NCBI RefSeq assembly: GCF_003688405.1
Contig: NZ_REFC01000018.1
Location: forward strand, 1 to 41,050
DNA length: 41,050 nt
Source: Ulvibacter antarcticus
GTDB taxonomy: Bacteria; Bacteroidota; Bacteroidia; Flavobacteriales; Flavobacteriaceae
Direction of reading: 5' to 3'
Part shown: piece after piece, positions 26,084 through 32,726 of the stretch
Position numbering within the stretch: the stretch's first letter is position 1
Layout: each line of letters begins with the position of its first letter
Made by a program: the position numbers and the translations under genes
Notes under the pieces: generated by a model
Told to the model about the DNA's origin: nothing
Database searches by the model: none
What the model saw: only the letters and a program-made list of their open reading frames with translations

Positions 26084-26317
26084 ATGGAAGTGAATATTCA
26101 AGATAAAAAAATAGAATTGATTCAGTGGTTGTCCACTTTGAACGATATTTCTATTATCGAGAAGCTCATGAAACTTCGCGATCGTGAAAAAACCGATTGG
26201 TGGAATGAAATTTCAACATTGGAAATAGAATCTATTGAGAAAGGACTGAAAGATGCCGATCAAGGAAAATTAAAATCTCATTCAGAAGCAAAAAAGCTTT
26301 ATGAAAAGTGGTTATAA
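26084..26317 (+). CDS. antitoxin of a RelE/ParE-type module
   Basis: A 77-residue charged helical protein (IELIQWLSTLNDISIIEKL, then DREKTDWWNEIS), ending SHSEAKKLYEKWL. It has the size and position of Bacteroidota addiction-module antitoxins that precede a RelE/ParE toxin. It overlaps the toxin gene by 17 bases, so the two are translated together. It should bind and block the toxin and may repress the promoter. Identification rests on gene order and overall character rather than on a clear DNA-binding motif. Confidence 0.75.
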   Translation: MEVNIQDKKIELIQWLSTLNDISIIEKLMKLRDREKTDWWNEISTLEIESIEKGLKDADQGKLKSHSEAKKLYEKWL

Positions 26318-26603
26318 GATTCATTGGACGGATCACGCACTTTCAGAACTGAAAGATACAATTGAACACTTAGAAGAAAATTGGTCTGATAGAGAATTGA
26401 AAATTTTTAGTGAAGAATTAGATCACACAATTGAATTGATTTCAAAGAATCCTGATCTGTTTCAAGTCTCGAAAAAAGCAAAGAATATTCGTAGGGCTGT
26501 GGTTCTAAAATACAACAAACTATATTATCGAACGAAAGATAATTCTGTTGAAATATTATCATTCTTCTCAACTCGAACTGATCCAAAAAAATTAAAATTG
26601 TAG
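26301..26603 (+). CDS. RelE/ParE-family toxin
   Basis: A 100-residue protein with the RelE/ParE fold: strand YKIHWTDHALSELKDTIEHL (about 5-24), helices, then NIRRAVVLKYNKLYYRTKDN (about 65-84) and a final strand VEILSFFSTRTDPKKL. Family members are ribosome-dependent mRNA nucleases or gyrase inhibitors; the sequence alone does not decide between them. Its antitoxin gene overlaps its start by 17 bases. Such modules stabilise integron arrays against cassette loss. Arms GTTGTAAAGC and GCTTTACAAC pair perfectly. Confidence 0.85.
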   Translation: MKSGYKIHWTDHALSELKDTIEHLEENWSDRELKIFSEELDHTIELISKNPDLFQVSKKAKNIRRAVVLKYNKLYYRTKDNSVEILSFFSTRTDPKKLKL

Positions 26604-26609
26604 ATCACC

Positions 26610-26830
26610 GCTTTACAACACCGTATATCGCTTATGGCTAAGAGTGTTGTAAACAGTGAGTTTCTTACAAATAATTAGCTATCTTGTAGGTCGGAACAAG
26701 GCGTAAAGCTTGCCCTTCTGAGTCTCACGCGGCTCCGAATAATTTGAAAAAAGAAGTAACTTTGTAGTTGTCGCCGCTTCAAGCCGCACGCTGCGCCAGG
26801 CGCCACAAGCGTTATACAAACCCGTTGGCT
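26610..26830 (+). repeat. attC-like element, family A
   Basis: R'' GCTTTACAAC perfectly complements GTTGTAAAGC at 26017. Spacer ACCG, L'' GTATATCGCTTATGG, L' CACAAGCGTTATAC, G|TT at 26824. Confidence 0.85.
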
Positions 26831-26888
26831 GTAATTTAAACAAAACGCTTCGTAATCAACAATTTAGCATTAATTAGAATTATAACTT

Positions 26889-27347
26889 ATGAATACTATA
26901 ATAGCAATATTTATGTTTTCTTTACTTTTCATAATTGGTATAATTGGAATAGTTTATACGATAAAGAATAATGGAAAACTGAATGAAATAGTATCTAAAG
27001 AGAAGTTAATAGAACAATATAGTAATTTAAAAATAAGCGATACTGAAACTTTAAAAATGAATTATTGGAATGGAAATTTAAAAATTTATGAGAATATCTT
27101 AATAATTGAAAACTCAACATATTTCCATCATATTATACTTGATAAGAAAAGTAAAAATGTAAAAAAACAACCAATGACAATCAGTCTGGAAAAAATAACT
27201 ATTGAAAAAAATACACTGATTTTACAAGGAGTTAAACATCGTCTTTTAGGAAATAGTAATATAAAAATTAGGCTTAAATCAAATAGTGAATATGAAATAG
27301 TAGACATTAATAAATCTATAAATAATCTTATTGTTAAAAACATATAG
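26889..27347 (+). CDS. membrane-anchored hypothetical protein, 152 aa
   Basis: A single N-terminal hydrophobic helix (about residues 3-25, IIAIFMFSLLFIIGIIGIVY) is followed by a soluble, strand-rich part with many Lys, Asn and Ile. No family is recognised. ATG 26889 is 65 bases into the cassette. Arms GTTGGCTGTA and TACAGCCAAC pair perfectly. Confidence 0.6.
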   Translation: MNTIIAIFMFSLLFIIGIIGIVYTIKNNGKLNEIVSKEKLIEQYSNLKISDTETLKMNYWNGNLKIYENILIIENSTYFHHIILDKKSKNVKKQPMTISLEKITIEKNTLILQGVKHRLLGNSNIKIRLKSNSEYEIVDINKSINNLIVKNI

Positions 27348-27372
27348 AAAAAATATACTGAATATAAAAAAC

Positions 27373-27592
27373 TACAGCCAACAACGAATATGCAATCATG
27401 GCTTAGTGGGAAATTGAATTGAAATTCCTACTTTTAATCAAAATATGATTCGTCGGAATAATTTGAACACGCTTGCCCTTCTGAGTCTCACGCAGCCTCG
27501 GAGAATCGAGCCGAAACGAGCGATTGATGGCTGAGCTGCTTCAAGCCGCACGCTGCGCCAAGCGCCACGATTCATATTCAAACCCGTTGTAG
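27373..27592 (+). repeat. attC-like element, family C
   Basis: R'' TACAGCCAAC perfectly complements GTTGGCTGTA at 26824. L'' GAATATGCAATCATGG, L' CCACGATTCATATTC, G|TT at 27586. Confidence 0.85.
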
Positions 27593-27605
27593 CCAATTAA
27601 ACAAA

Positions 27606-28322
27606 ATGAAATCTAACCTATTCAAAAAGAAACCCATTCACCTTTATGATGACCTCAAACCTGGGGCAAGAATAGATAAACTTTTGGTTGATTTTTTAGC
27701 TGCTATTCTAGAACCTGAAGGATTTAAATACTTGAAATCAAAACGGGAGTTCAAGAAAAGAGGAGAGTTTTTTGATTTTCATTTAGGTTGGCGTGGTCGA
27801 AAGTACAACGAAGGAAAAAGAACTGTTAAGTTCGATATATCTATTAATTCATTCTCACCTAAATATCGAAAATGGGAAACTCAATATTATCAACTTAACG
27901 AGAATTGGGGGAATGCTGTTGACGGTACAAGAGTAGATTATATTGATGGTTGGGACAAAGAGTACTATGATTTAGGTTGGTATGATTTAGTCAAATACGA
28001 TAATATCAAACTAATGGAGAAGGTTGTGGAAAACACTAAAGTAGCTGGATTTACCTTTTTTCAAAATTATACCTCACTCGATTCAGCAATCACTAAGCTA
28101 AAAAAATACCCAATAGCTAATCTTGAAAAAATTGTCGATTTCTACATATTGCAAGATAAATGGAAAGAAGCTTTTGAATTTTTTGAGGAAAATAAAGGAT
28201 GGCACGAAGAAGAAGAGAAACTGGAGGGAAGTGACCCAAATTCACAATATTCAATGAATAGGAGGATGCCTTTTGAAAAGAGAAAAGACAAGTTAAATAA
28301 CTGGCTACAACAACGAATATGA
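27606..28322 (+). CDS. hypothetical protein, 238 aa (weakly DUF4304-like)
   Basis: A soluble protein. The N-terminal part, with a helix KLLVDFLAAILEPEGFKYLK followed by KREFKKRGEFFDFHLGW, resembles the start of DUF4304-type proteins, but the match is weak. The middle is rich in aromatic residues (YYQLNENWGN, EYYDLGWYDL) and the C-terminus is helical and basic. The gene reads through R'' and stops at TGA inside L'', so the last residues (LQQRI) come from the repeat. Arms GTTGTAGCCA and TGGCTACAAC pair perfectly. Confidence 0.65.
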   Translation: MKSNLFKKKPIHLYDDLKPGARIDKLLVDFLAAILEPEGFKYLKSKREFKKRGEFFDFHLGWRGRKYNEGKRTVKFDISINSFSPKYRKWETQYYQLNENWGNAVDGTRVDYIDGWDKEYYDLGWYDLVKYDNIKLMEKVVENTKVAGFTFFQNYTSLDSAITKLKKYPIANLEKIVDFYILQDKWKEAFEFFEENKGWHEEEEKLEGSDPNSQYSMNRRMPFEKRKDKLNNWLQQRI

Positions 28323-28523
28323 AATCATGGCTCTATCGGATTTTCAAATAATGTTCATTGCAAATAATTAACTATATTGGTTTCTGATAAAATCGAACTC
28401 GCTTGCCTTTCTGAGTCTCACGCAGCTCCGAACAATTGGAACTAAGAATAGAATTGGAAACTGTCGCTGCTTCAAGCCGCACGCTGCGCCAAGCGCAACA
28501 AACATTATACAAACCCGTTGTGC
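28302..28523 (+). repeat. attC-like element, hybrid (C-type left, D-type right)
   Basis: R'' TGGCTACAAC perfectly complements GTTGTAGCCA. L'' is C-like (GAATATGAAATCATGG), while L' is D-type (GCAACAAACATTATAC), so the two boxes pair poorly. The interior resembles family B. G|TT at 28517. Confidence 0.78.
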
Positions 28524-28553
28524 TTAATGCCCGAAAAACAAACATTACGATAA

Positions 28554-29396
28554 ATGAGTAAATTTATTACTGGCAAAGAATTAGAAGATGCCATTTACAA
28601 TACAATTTGGGAAACAGAAAGTAGATTACTTATAGTTTCACCTTTTATAAAGCTCGATGACTATTTTAAAGAACTTTTTGATAAACACGAAAATAATCCA
28701 AAAATACATTTGACTTTAGTATTCGGAAAGAATGAAAAAGCAGTCCGAAAAAGTATGAGCAAAGCTGATTTTGACTATTTCAAAAAGTTTCTGAATGTCA
28801 GTATAATTTACGTTCCGAATTTACACGCTAAATATTACGGAAATGAAAAACAAGGTGTTATAACTTCGATAAATCTTTACGATTATTCATTTAAAAATAA
28901 TATTGAGTTTGGAGTTTATTCTCAGCAAAGTATTTTAGATAGGTTCAAACAATCTGCTGATAACGATGCGTGGAATGAATGTATGGAAATTGCAGAAAAC
29001 AGCGAAGTTGTTTTTATCAAAAGACCAGTTTTTGAGACTAAAAAAATGATTATCAACTTAGGTAAAATCTATATAAAATCAGACATTCTATTTGATTCAA
29101 CGGATAAGTTTTACGGATTTTCAAAAAATGAAAAATCTGAAAATAAAAGACTCAATGATTTTCCAGAAGAATTGGAATTAGGCTCAAAAGCGGAAATTAG
29201 ACCAGAAAGAGGAATTGAACACGGATTTTGCATAAGGTCTGGCAAAAAGATAAAATTCAATCCTAAACAACCAATGAACAGAGAATCATGGAAAATATGG
29301 AATGAATATGGGAATGAGGATTTTCCTGAAAAATATTGTCACAAAACAGGAAAAGCGTCTAACGGCAAAACATCTATGCGGAATCCAATAATGTGA
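28554..29396 (+). CDS. phospholipase D-like nuclease with C-terminal zinc-finger-like tail
   Basis: A 280-residue protein. The N-terminal 130 residues form a single PLD domain: strand RLLIVSPFIKLDDYF, then NLHAKYYGNEKQGVITSINL with H91 and K93 as the HxK catalytic pair and the later Ser/Asn. Single-HKD enzymes dimerise to make an active nuclease or phosphodiesterase. The C-terminus (HGFCIRSGKKIKFNP ... PEKYCHKTGKAS) looks like a degenerate zinc ribbon in which some cysteines were replaced. Such proteins often occur in restriction or defence loci; the substrate here is unknown. The cassette arms are GTTGTGCTTA and TAAGCACAAC, the same as those of the ilv operon cassette. Confidence 0.78.
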   Translation: MSKFITGKELEDAIYNTIWETESRLLIVSPFIKLDDYFKELFDKHENNPKIHLTLVFGKNEKAVRKSMSKADFDYFKKFLNVSIIYVPNLHAKYYGNEKQGVITSINLYDYSFKNNIEFGVYSQQSILDRFKQSADNDAWNECMEIAENSEVVFIKRPVFETKKMIINLGKIYIKSDILFDSTDKFYGFSKNEKSENKRLNDFPEELELGSKAEIRPERGIEHGFCIRSGKKIKFNPKQPMNRESWKIWNEYGNEDFPEKYCHKTGKASNGKTSMRNPIM

Positions 29397-29402
29397 ATGC
29401 AC

Positions 29403-29623
29403 TAAGCACAACCACGTATAATAATCATGGCTTTTGGGCTGCAAAGTACTGTGTTTACTACAAATAATTGACTATATTGGTTTCTGAAAAATCGAAGAAG
29501 CTTGCCTTTCTGAGTCTCACGCAGCTCCGAAAAATTGGAACTAAACGAAGAACAGAATAACTGTCGCTGCTTCAAGCCGCACGCTGCGCCAAGCGCCACG
29601 ATTATTATACAAACCCGTTAGCC
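29403..29623 (+). repeat. attC-like element, family B
   Basis: R'' TAAGCACAAC perfectly complements GTTGTGCTTA at 28517. Spacer CACG, L'' GTATAATAATCATGG, L' CCACGATTATTATAC, G|TT at 29617. Confidence 0.85.
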
Positions 29624-29684
29624 TTCATTATTCGAGTTCTCGTATTCTACTTTATTAGTTTACCTTTAGAGAAACTAACCCCTA

Positions 29685-30404
29685 ATGATAAAATTCTTTC
29701 GGAAAATTCGACAAAAAATGCTGACTGAAAATAAATTCAGTAAGTATTTACTTTATGCTATTGGCGAAATATTATTAGTGATGATTGGAATACTACTTGC
29801 CTTTCAGGTAAATAAATGGAATGAAATTAAGAAAGATAATATTCTTCAGAAGAATTTACTTAAGGAAATAAAAATTGGTTTAATTAGTGACCTTAAAGAT
29901 GTCACTAGTAATATCGAAAGGCAACAAGAAATATTAACGAATCAACAATTGATCATAAATTGGATTCAAAGCGATAAAGAATACCAAGATACAATCGCAA
30001 AGTCTTTGGCAGATTCGTATCAAGGAACATATTTTGGAGCTAATGACGGTCCTTATGAAACGTTAAAACAAATTGGGTTGAGGCGTATACAAAATGACTC
30101 TTTAAGAAACCAAATTTCGAATTTATATAATATAGTATATCCCCTATATAGAAAGTTTGATGACATTTATGCAGAAAACCAAATGGGAATGTTTGGGAAA
30201 TCATCGGAACACTTAAGTGAAATAACTTGGTCGCAGCTAATAACAATAAACGATATTGATAGGTTTAAGTCTGACAATAAATATTTATTTGCAATGAAAA
30301 CAACAAAGAACATTGGGAAAATATTAATTAATCTAGGAATGATTCCAACAAAAAATAGTATTGAATTTACACTTGAATTGATTGAACAAGAATTAGAAGA
30401 ATAA
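29685..30404 (+). CDS. DUF6090-like membrane protein, copy 2
   Basis: A 239-residue member of the same family as the gene at 15335. The N-terminus MIKFFRKIRQKMLTENKFSK and the membrane helix (about 22-45, GEILLVMIGILLAFQVNKW) are conserved; the helical C-terminal domain is diverged. ATG 29685 lies 68 bases from the cassette edge. The closing arm AAGGCTAAC (30408) leads directly into the next cassette without an element. Function unknown. Confidence 0.8.
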   Translation: MIKFFRKIRQKMLTENKFSKYLLYAIGEILLVMIGILLAFQVNKWNEIKKDNILQKNLLKEIKIGLISDLKDVTSNIERQQEILTNQQLIINWIQSDKEYQDTIAKSLADSYQGTYFGANDGPYETLKQIGLRRIQNDSLRNQISNLYNIVYPLYRKFDDIYAENQMGMFGKSSEHLSEITWSQLITINDIDRFKSDNKYLFAMKTTKNIGKILINLGMIPTKNSIEFTLELIEQELEE

Positions 30405-30407
30405 CGA

Positions 30408-30430
30408 AAGGCTAACACCGTTTAGCCTTC
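30408..30430 (+). repeat. collapsed cassette junction, element lost
   Basis: R'' AAGGCTAAC is followed by ACCG and then TTTAGCCTTC, the opening arm of the next cassette with one extra T. Where about 200 bases of element are expected, only these 4 bases remain. The result is a small palindrome GGCTAA/TTAGCC. Confidence 0.75.
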
Positions 30431-30452
30431 ATTATGACCAACCACTAACCAA

Positions 30453-31178
30453 ATGATTAAATTCTTTAGAAAAATTAGACAAAAAATGTTGACTGATAAT
30501 AAATACAGCAAATATCTGCTTTATGCCATTGGTGAAATCATACTTGTGGTGATTGGAATATTGATTGCTCTTTCAATTAATAATTGGAATGATAGAACAA
30601 ATGCAAAAAAAGCAGAATTATCATCATTAAAGGAACTTAAAAACAACCTTAAAAGTGATATTATTGATTTAGAAAATAACATCAAAACAGACTCGCTTGT
30701 GATTATTAGCTTCGATGTTATTATCAATAATTTGACTAAAACTCAAAAATATCACGATTCTCTAGCAAAACATTTTGGCAAACTTGCAGGCTTCACTAAT
30801 TTTCTCAATAACAGTTCTGCTTACGAAAGTTTAAAATCTAGTGGATTAAACAAAATAATAAATGACTCTTTAAGGTTTAAAGTAATTAATTATTATGATT
30901 TACATTCTAATGAATTAAAAACTATTGAGAAAGAATTTATAAATAACGCGCATCATACATATATAAAACCTTACTTGATAGAAAACTTTTTGTATTACGG
31001 AAGAAACTCAAGAGCTTTCCCTAATGATTATTCAAGTATAGTAAATGACAAAAAACTCTTAAGTATTATTGAATCAACGAAAGTGAATTATGTTTGGAAA
31101 TTTGAGCTTACAAAAAATTGTCTAGTTAAAGCAAAAGAATTACAAAAAGACTTGCAAATTTTGACAAAAAATAAATAA
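30453..31178 (+). CDS. DUF6090-like membrane protein, copy 3
   Basis: A 241-residue third copy of the DUF6090-like family, adjacent to copy 2. The N-terminus MIKFFRKIRQKMLTDNKYSK and the membrane helix (GEIILVVIGILIALSINNW) are shared; the soluble part differs. Its cassette has the same opening (TTAGCCTTCATT) and closing (GAAAGGCTAAC) sequence as copy 2. The pair therefore probably arose by cassette duplication followed by divergence and loss of the intervening element. They may now be co-transcribed. Confidence 0.8.
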   Translation: MIKFFRKIRQKMLTDNKYSKYLLYAIGEIILVVIGILIALSINNWNDRTNAKKAELSSLKELKNNLKSDIIDLENNIKTDSLVIISFDVIINNLTKTQKYHDSLAKHFGKLAGFTNFLNNSSAYESLKSSGLNKIINDSLRFKVINYYDLHSNELKTIEKEFINNAHHTYIKPYLIENFLYYGRNSRAFPNDYSSIVNDKKLLSIIESTKVNYVWKFELTKNCLVKAKELQKDLQILTKNK

Positions 31179-31186
31179 AATAACGA

Positions 31187-31406
31187 AAGGCTAACAATGT
31201 ATAATAATCATGGCTTTTGAGCTGCAAAGTACTATGTTTACTACAAATAATTAACTATCTTGGTTTCTGATAAATCGAGGAAGCTTGCCTTTCTGAGTCT
31301 CACGCAGCTCCGAATAATGGGAACTAAACCGAAAATAGAAAAACTGTCGCTGCTTCAAGCCGCACGCTGCGCCAAACGCCACGATTATTATACAAACCCG
31401 TTGTGC
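31187..31406 (+). repeat. attC-like element, family B
   Basis: R'' AAGGCTAAC complements GTTAGCCTT (29617). Spacer AATG, L'' GTATAATAATCATGG, L' CCACGATTATTATAC, G|TT at 31400. This is the left boundary of the ilv cassette. Confidence 0.84.
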
Positions 31407-31485
31407 TTAATGTAAAATAGCAAAAAATATTACCACATCATTTTCATAGATATTGAGCAGATAAAACCAAAATAAAATTTTCTTA

Positions 31486-31516
31486 TTAGGTTTTATTAAA
31501 AGAATGTTTACATTTG
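31486..31516 (+). promoter_or_regulatory. probable ilv operon promoter
   Basis: TACATTTG (31509-31516) fits the Bacteroidota -7 box TAnnTTTG. TTAG at 31486, 19 bases upstream, could serve as the -33 element. The predicted start of transcription, about 31523, lies just before the first leader peptide ATG at 31525, so that message would be almost leaderless. Confidence 0.6.
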
Positions 31517-31524
31517 ACACCTCA

Positions 31525-31587
31525 ATGAAAAACAGAAATATTATAGCATCTATTATTGAAATCGTGATTATTAATCACGAAAGATAA
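31525..31587 (+). CDS. ilvL: ilv leader peptide 1 (Ile/Val-rich)
   Basis: A 20-residue peptide, MKNRNIIASIIEIVIINHER, with seven Ile and one Val in 20 positions. Its stop is at 31585-31587, immediately before a sequence (31587-31599) that can pair with 31610-31622 in an antiterminator. Ribosomes stalled on Ile codons when charged tRNA is scarce would leave that pairing free. A ribosome at the stop would mask it and let the terminator form. This is the standard logic of leader-peptide attenuation; no experimental evidence is available here. Confidence 0.7.
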   Translation: MKNRNIIASIIEIVIINHER

Positions 31588-31622
31588 GGATGTCTATAAT
31601 TTAATATACTTATAGCCATCCT
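31587..31622 (+). promoter_or_regulatory. antiterminator hairpin of attenuator 1
   Basis: AGGATGTCTATAA (31587-31599) pairs with TTATAGCCATCCT (31610-31622) at 12 of 13 positions around a 10-base loop. The right arm overlaps the terminator's left arm, making the two structures mutually exclusive. Confidence 0.65.
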
Positions 31623-31640
31623 AATAGGATGGCTTTTTTT
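31614..31640 (+). terminator. attenuator 1 terminator
   Basis: AGCCATCCT (31614-31622) and AGGATGGCT (31626-31634) make a perfect 9-bp stem with a 3-base loop. A run of seven T ends it at 31640. Confidence 0.8.
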
Positions 31641-31652
31641 ATTTAATAAACT

Positions 31653-31742
31653 ATGAAAACTAAAAACTTAAATACAATCAATATGATAACTAATGTAATA
31701 ACCAACATTATTATTAGCATTATTATTTTACCCTTTAGGTGA
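31653..31742 (+). CDS. ilvL: ilv leader peptide 2 (Ile/Val/Leu-rich)
   Basis: A second leader frame downstream of the first terminator. From ATG 31653 it gives 29 residues. From the in-frame ATG 31683 it gives the 19-residue MITNVITNIIISIIILPFR, with eight Ile plus Val and Leu. It should sense Ile/Val/Leu supply by ribosome stalling, in series with leader 1. Its stop (31740-31742) overlaps the segment TGAGAA that can pair with TTCTCA of the downstream terminator. Confidence 0.7.
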   Translation: MKTKNLNTINMITNVITNIIISIIILPFR

Positions 31743-31781
31743 GAAAGTAACTGTATTGATATTATACAAAATCCCTTCTCA
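31740..31781 (+). promoter_or_regulatory. candidate antiterminator of attenuator 2
   Basis: TGAGAA (31740-31745) can pair with TTCTCA (31776-31781), with an inner GTAT/ATAC pairing. It is weaker than the first antiterminator but again shares its right arm with the terminator stem. Confidence 0.45.
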
Positions 31782-31805
31782 TTCAACGAGAAGGGATTTT
31801 TTTTT
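31770..31805 (+). terminator. attenuator 2 terminator
   Basis: AATCCCTTCTC (31770-31780) pairs perfectly with GAGAAGGGATT (31788-31798) over 11 bp with a 7-base loop. It is followed by a run of T to 31805, 30 bases before the ilvE start. Confidence 0.85.
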
Positions 31806-31834
31806 GAATATAAATAAATAATTAAAAAACAACA

Positions 31835-32701
31835 ATGTATTTCAACAAAGAAACCTTATTATTTTTAGATGGAGAGTGGGTAAATGCACAAGATGGAAAA
31901 ACCAATTTATACAGCCAAACACTACATTATGGAGCTGGTGTTTTTGAAGGTATTCGATCTTATAAAACAGACAAAGGCGTTAGTGTTTTTAAAGCCAAAG
32001 AACATTTTAAACGATTACATTATTCAGCAGAAAAAATGCACATCAAACTTAAGTATTCAGTGGAGGAATTAACTGATTTAAGCTATGAATTACTGGAAAG
32101 AAACAACTTGGTAGATGCTTATATCCGCCCATTAGTTTATTTGGGTGAAAATATGGCACTTCAGCCAACAGAAGATGTTCACGTAATGCTTTGTGCATGG
32201 GAATGGGGAAGATATTTAGGTGATACGCAACTCAAACTAATGACTTCTTCTTTTCAAAGACCTAATCCGAAATCTTGTTTTGTAGAAGCAAAAGTAAGCG
32301 GACATTATACCAATTCCATATTGGCAACCACAGAGGCTAAGCAAAAAGGGTTTGATGAAGCTTTACTATTAGACATGAACGAAAATGTAGCCGAAGGACC
32401 TGGAGCCAATTTCTTTTTTGAAAAAGACGGTAAATTATGTACTGCTCCACTTGGTAATATTCTTTCCGGAATAACGCGACAAACCATTTTTGAATTAGCT
32501 GAAGATTTAGGTTTTGAAGTCGTTGAAAAGTTTTTTAAAGTAGAAGAAGTATATCAAGCAGATGGCGCTTTTTTTACTGGAACGGCAGCAGAAGTTGCCG
32601 CAGTGGGTAGTCTTGATAATCATAGTTTCAATTTGCCTTGGGAAAAAACAATGGGCTATCAATTGGCAAAAGCTTATCAAAACTGCGTGCATACAAAATA
32701 A
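31835..32701 (+). CDS. ilvE: branched-chain amino acid aminotransferase
   Basis: A 288-residue fold-type IV PLP enzyme that transaminates 2-oxo acids to Ile, Val and Leu. Visible motifs are GAGVFEGIRSYKTDKG near the N-terminus (about 33-48), RLHYSAEKM, and EAKVSGHYTNSILATTEAKQ, whose Lys (about residue 152) should bind PLP. The family signature DMNENVAEGPGANFFF and a C-terminal GITRQTIFELAEDLGFEV stretch follow. Full length for the family. It is the first structural gene after two attenuators and precedes ilvD by 25 bases, making it part of one operon. Confidence 0.93.
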   Translation: MYFNKETLLFLDGEWVNAQDGKTNLYSQTLHYGAGVFEGIRSYKTDKGVSVFKAKEHFKRLHYSAEKMHIKLKYSVEELTDLSYELLERNNLVDAYIRPLVYLGENMALQPTEDVHVMLCAWEWGRYLGDTQLKLMTSSFQRPNPKSCFVEAKVSGHYTNSILATTEAKQKGFDEALLLDMNENVAEGPGANFFFEKDGKLCTAPLGNILSGITRQTIFELAEDLGFEVVEKFFKVEEVYQADGAFFTGTAAEVAAVGSLDNHSFNLPWEKTMGYQLAKAYQNCVHTK

Positions 32702-32726
32702 GCAATAAGCTTTTAAAAACATAAAA

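Noticed and set aside
31562-31580. Palindrome TCGTGATTATTAATCACGA within leader 1 as an independent operator
   Set aside because: It overlaps the Ile codons and is more simply part of the attenuator's RNA folding, for example a pause hairpin. There is no second copy to support a protein-binding site.
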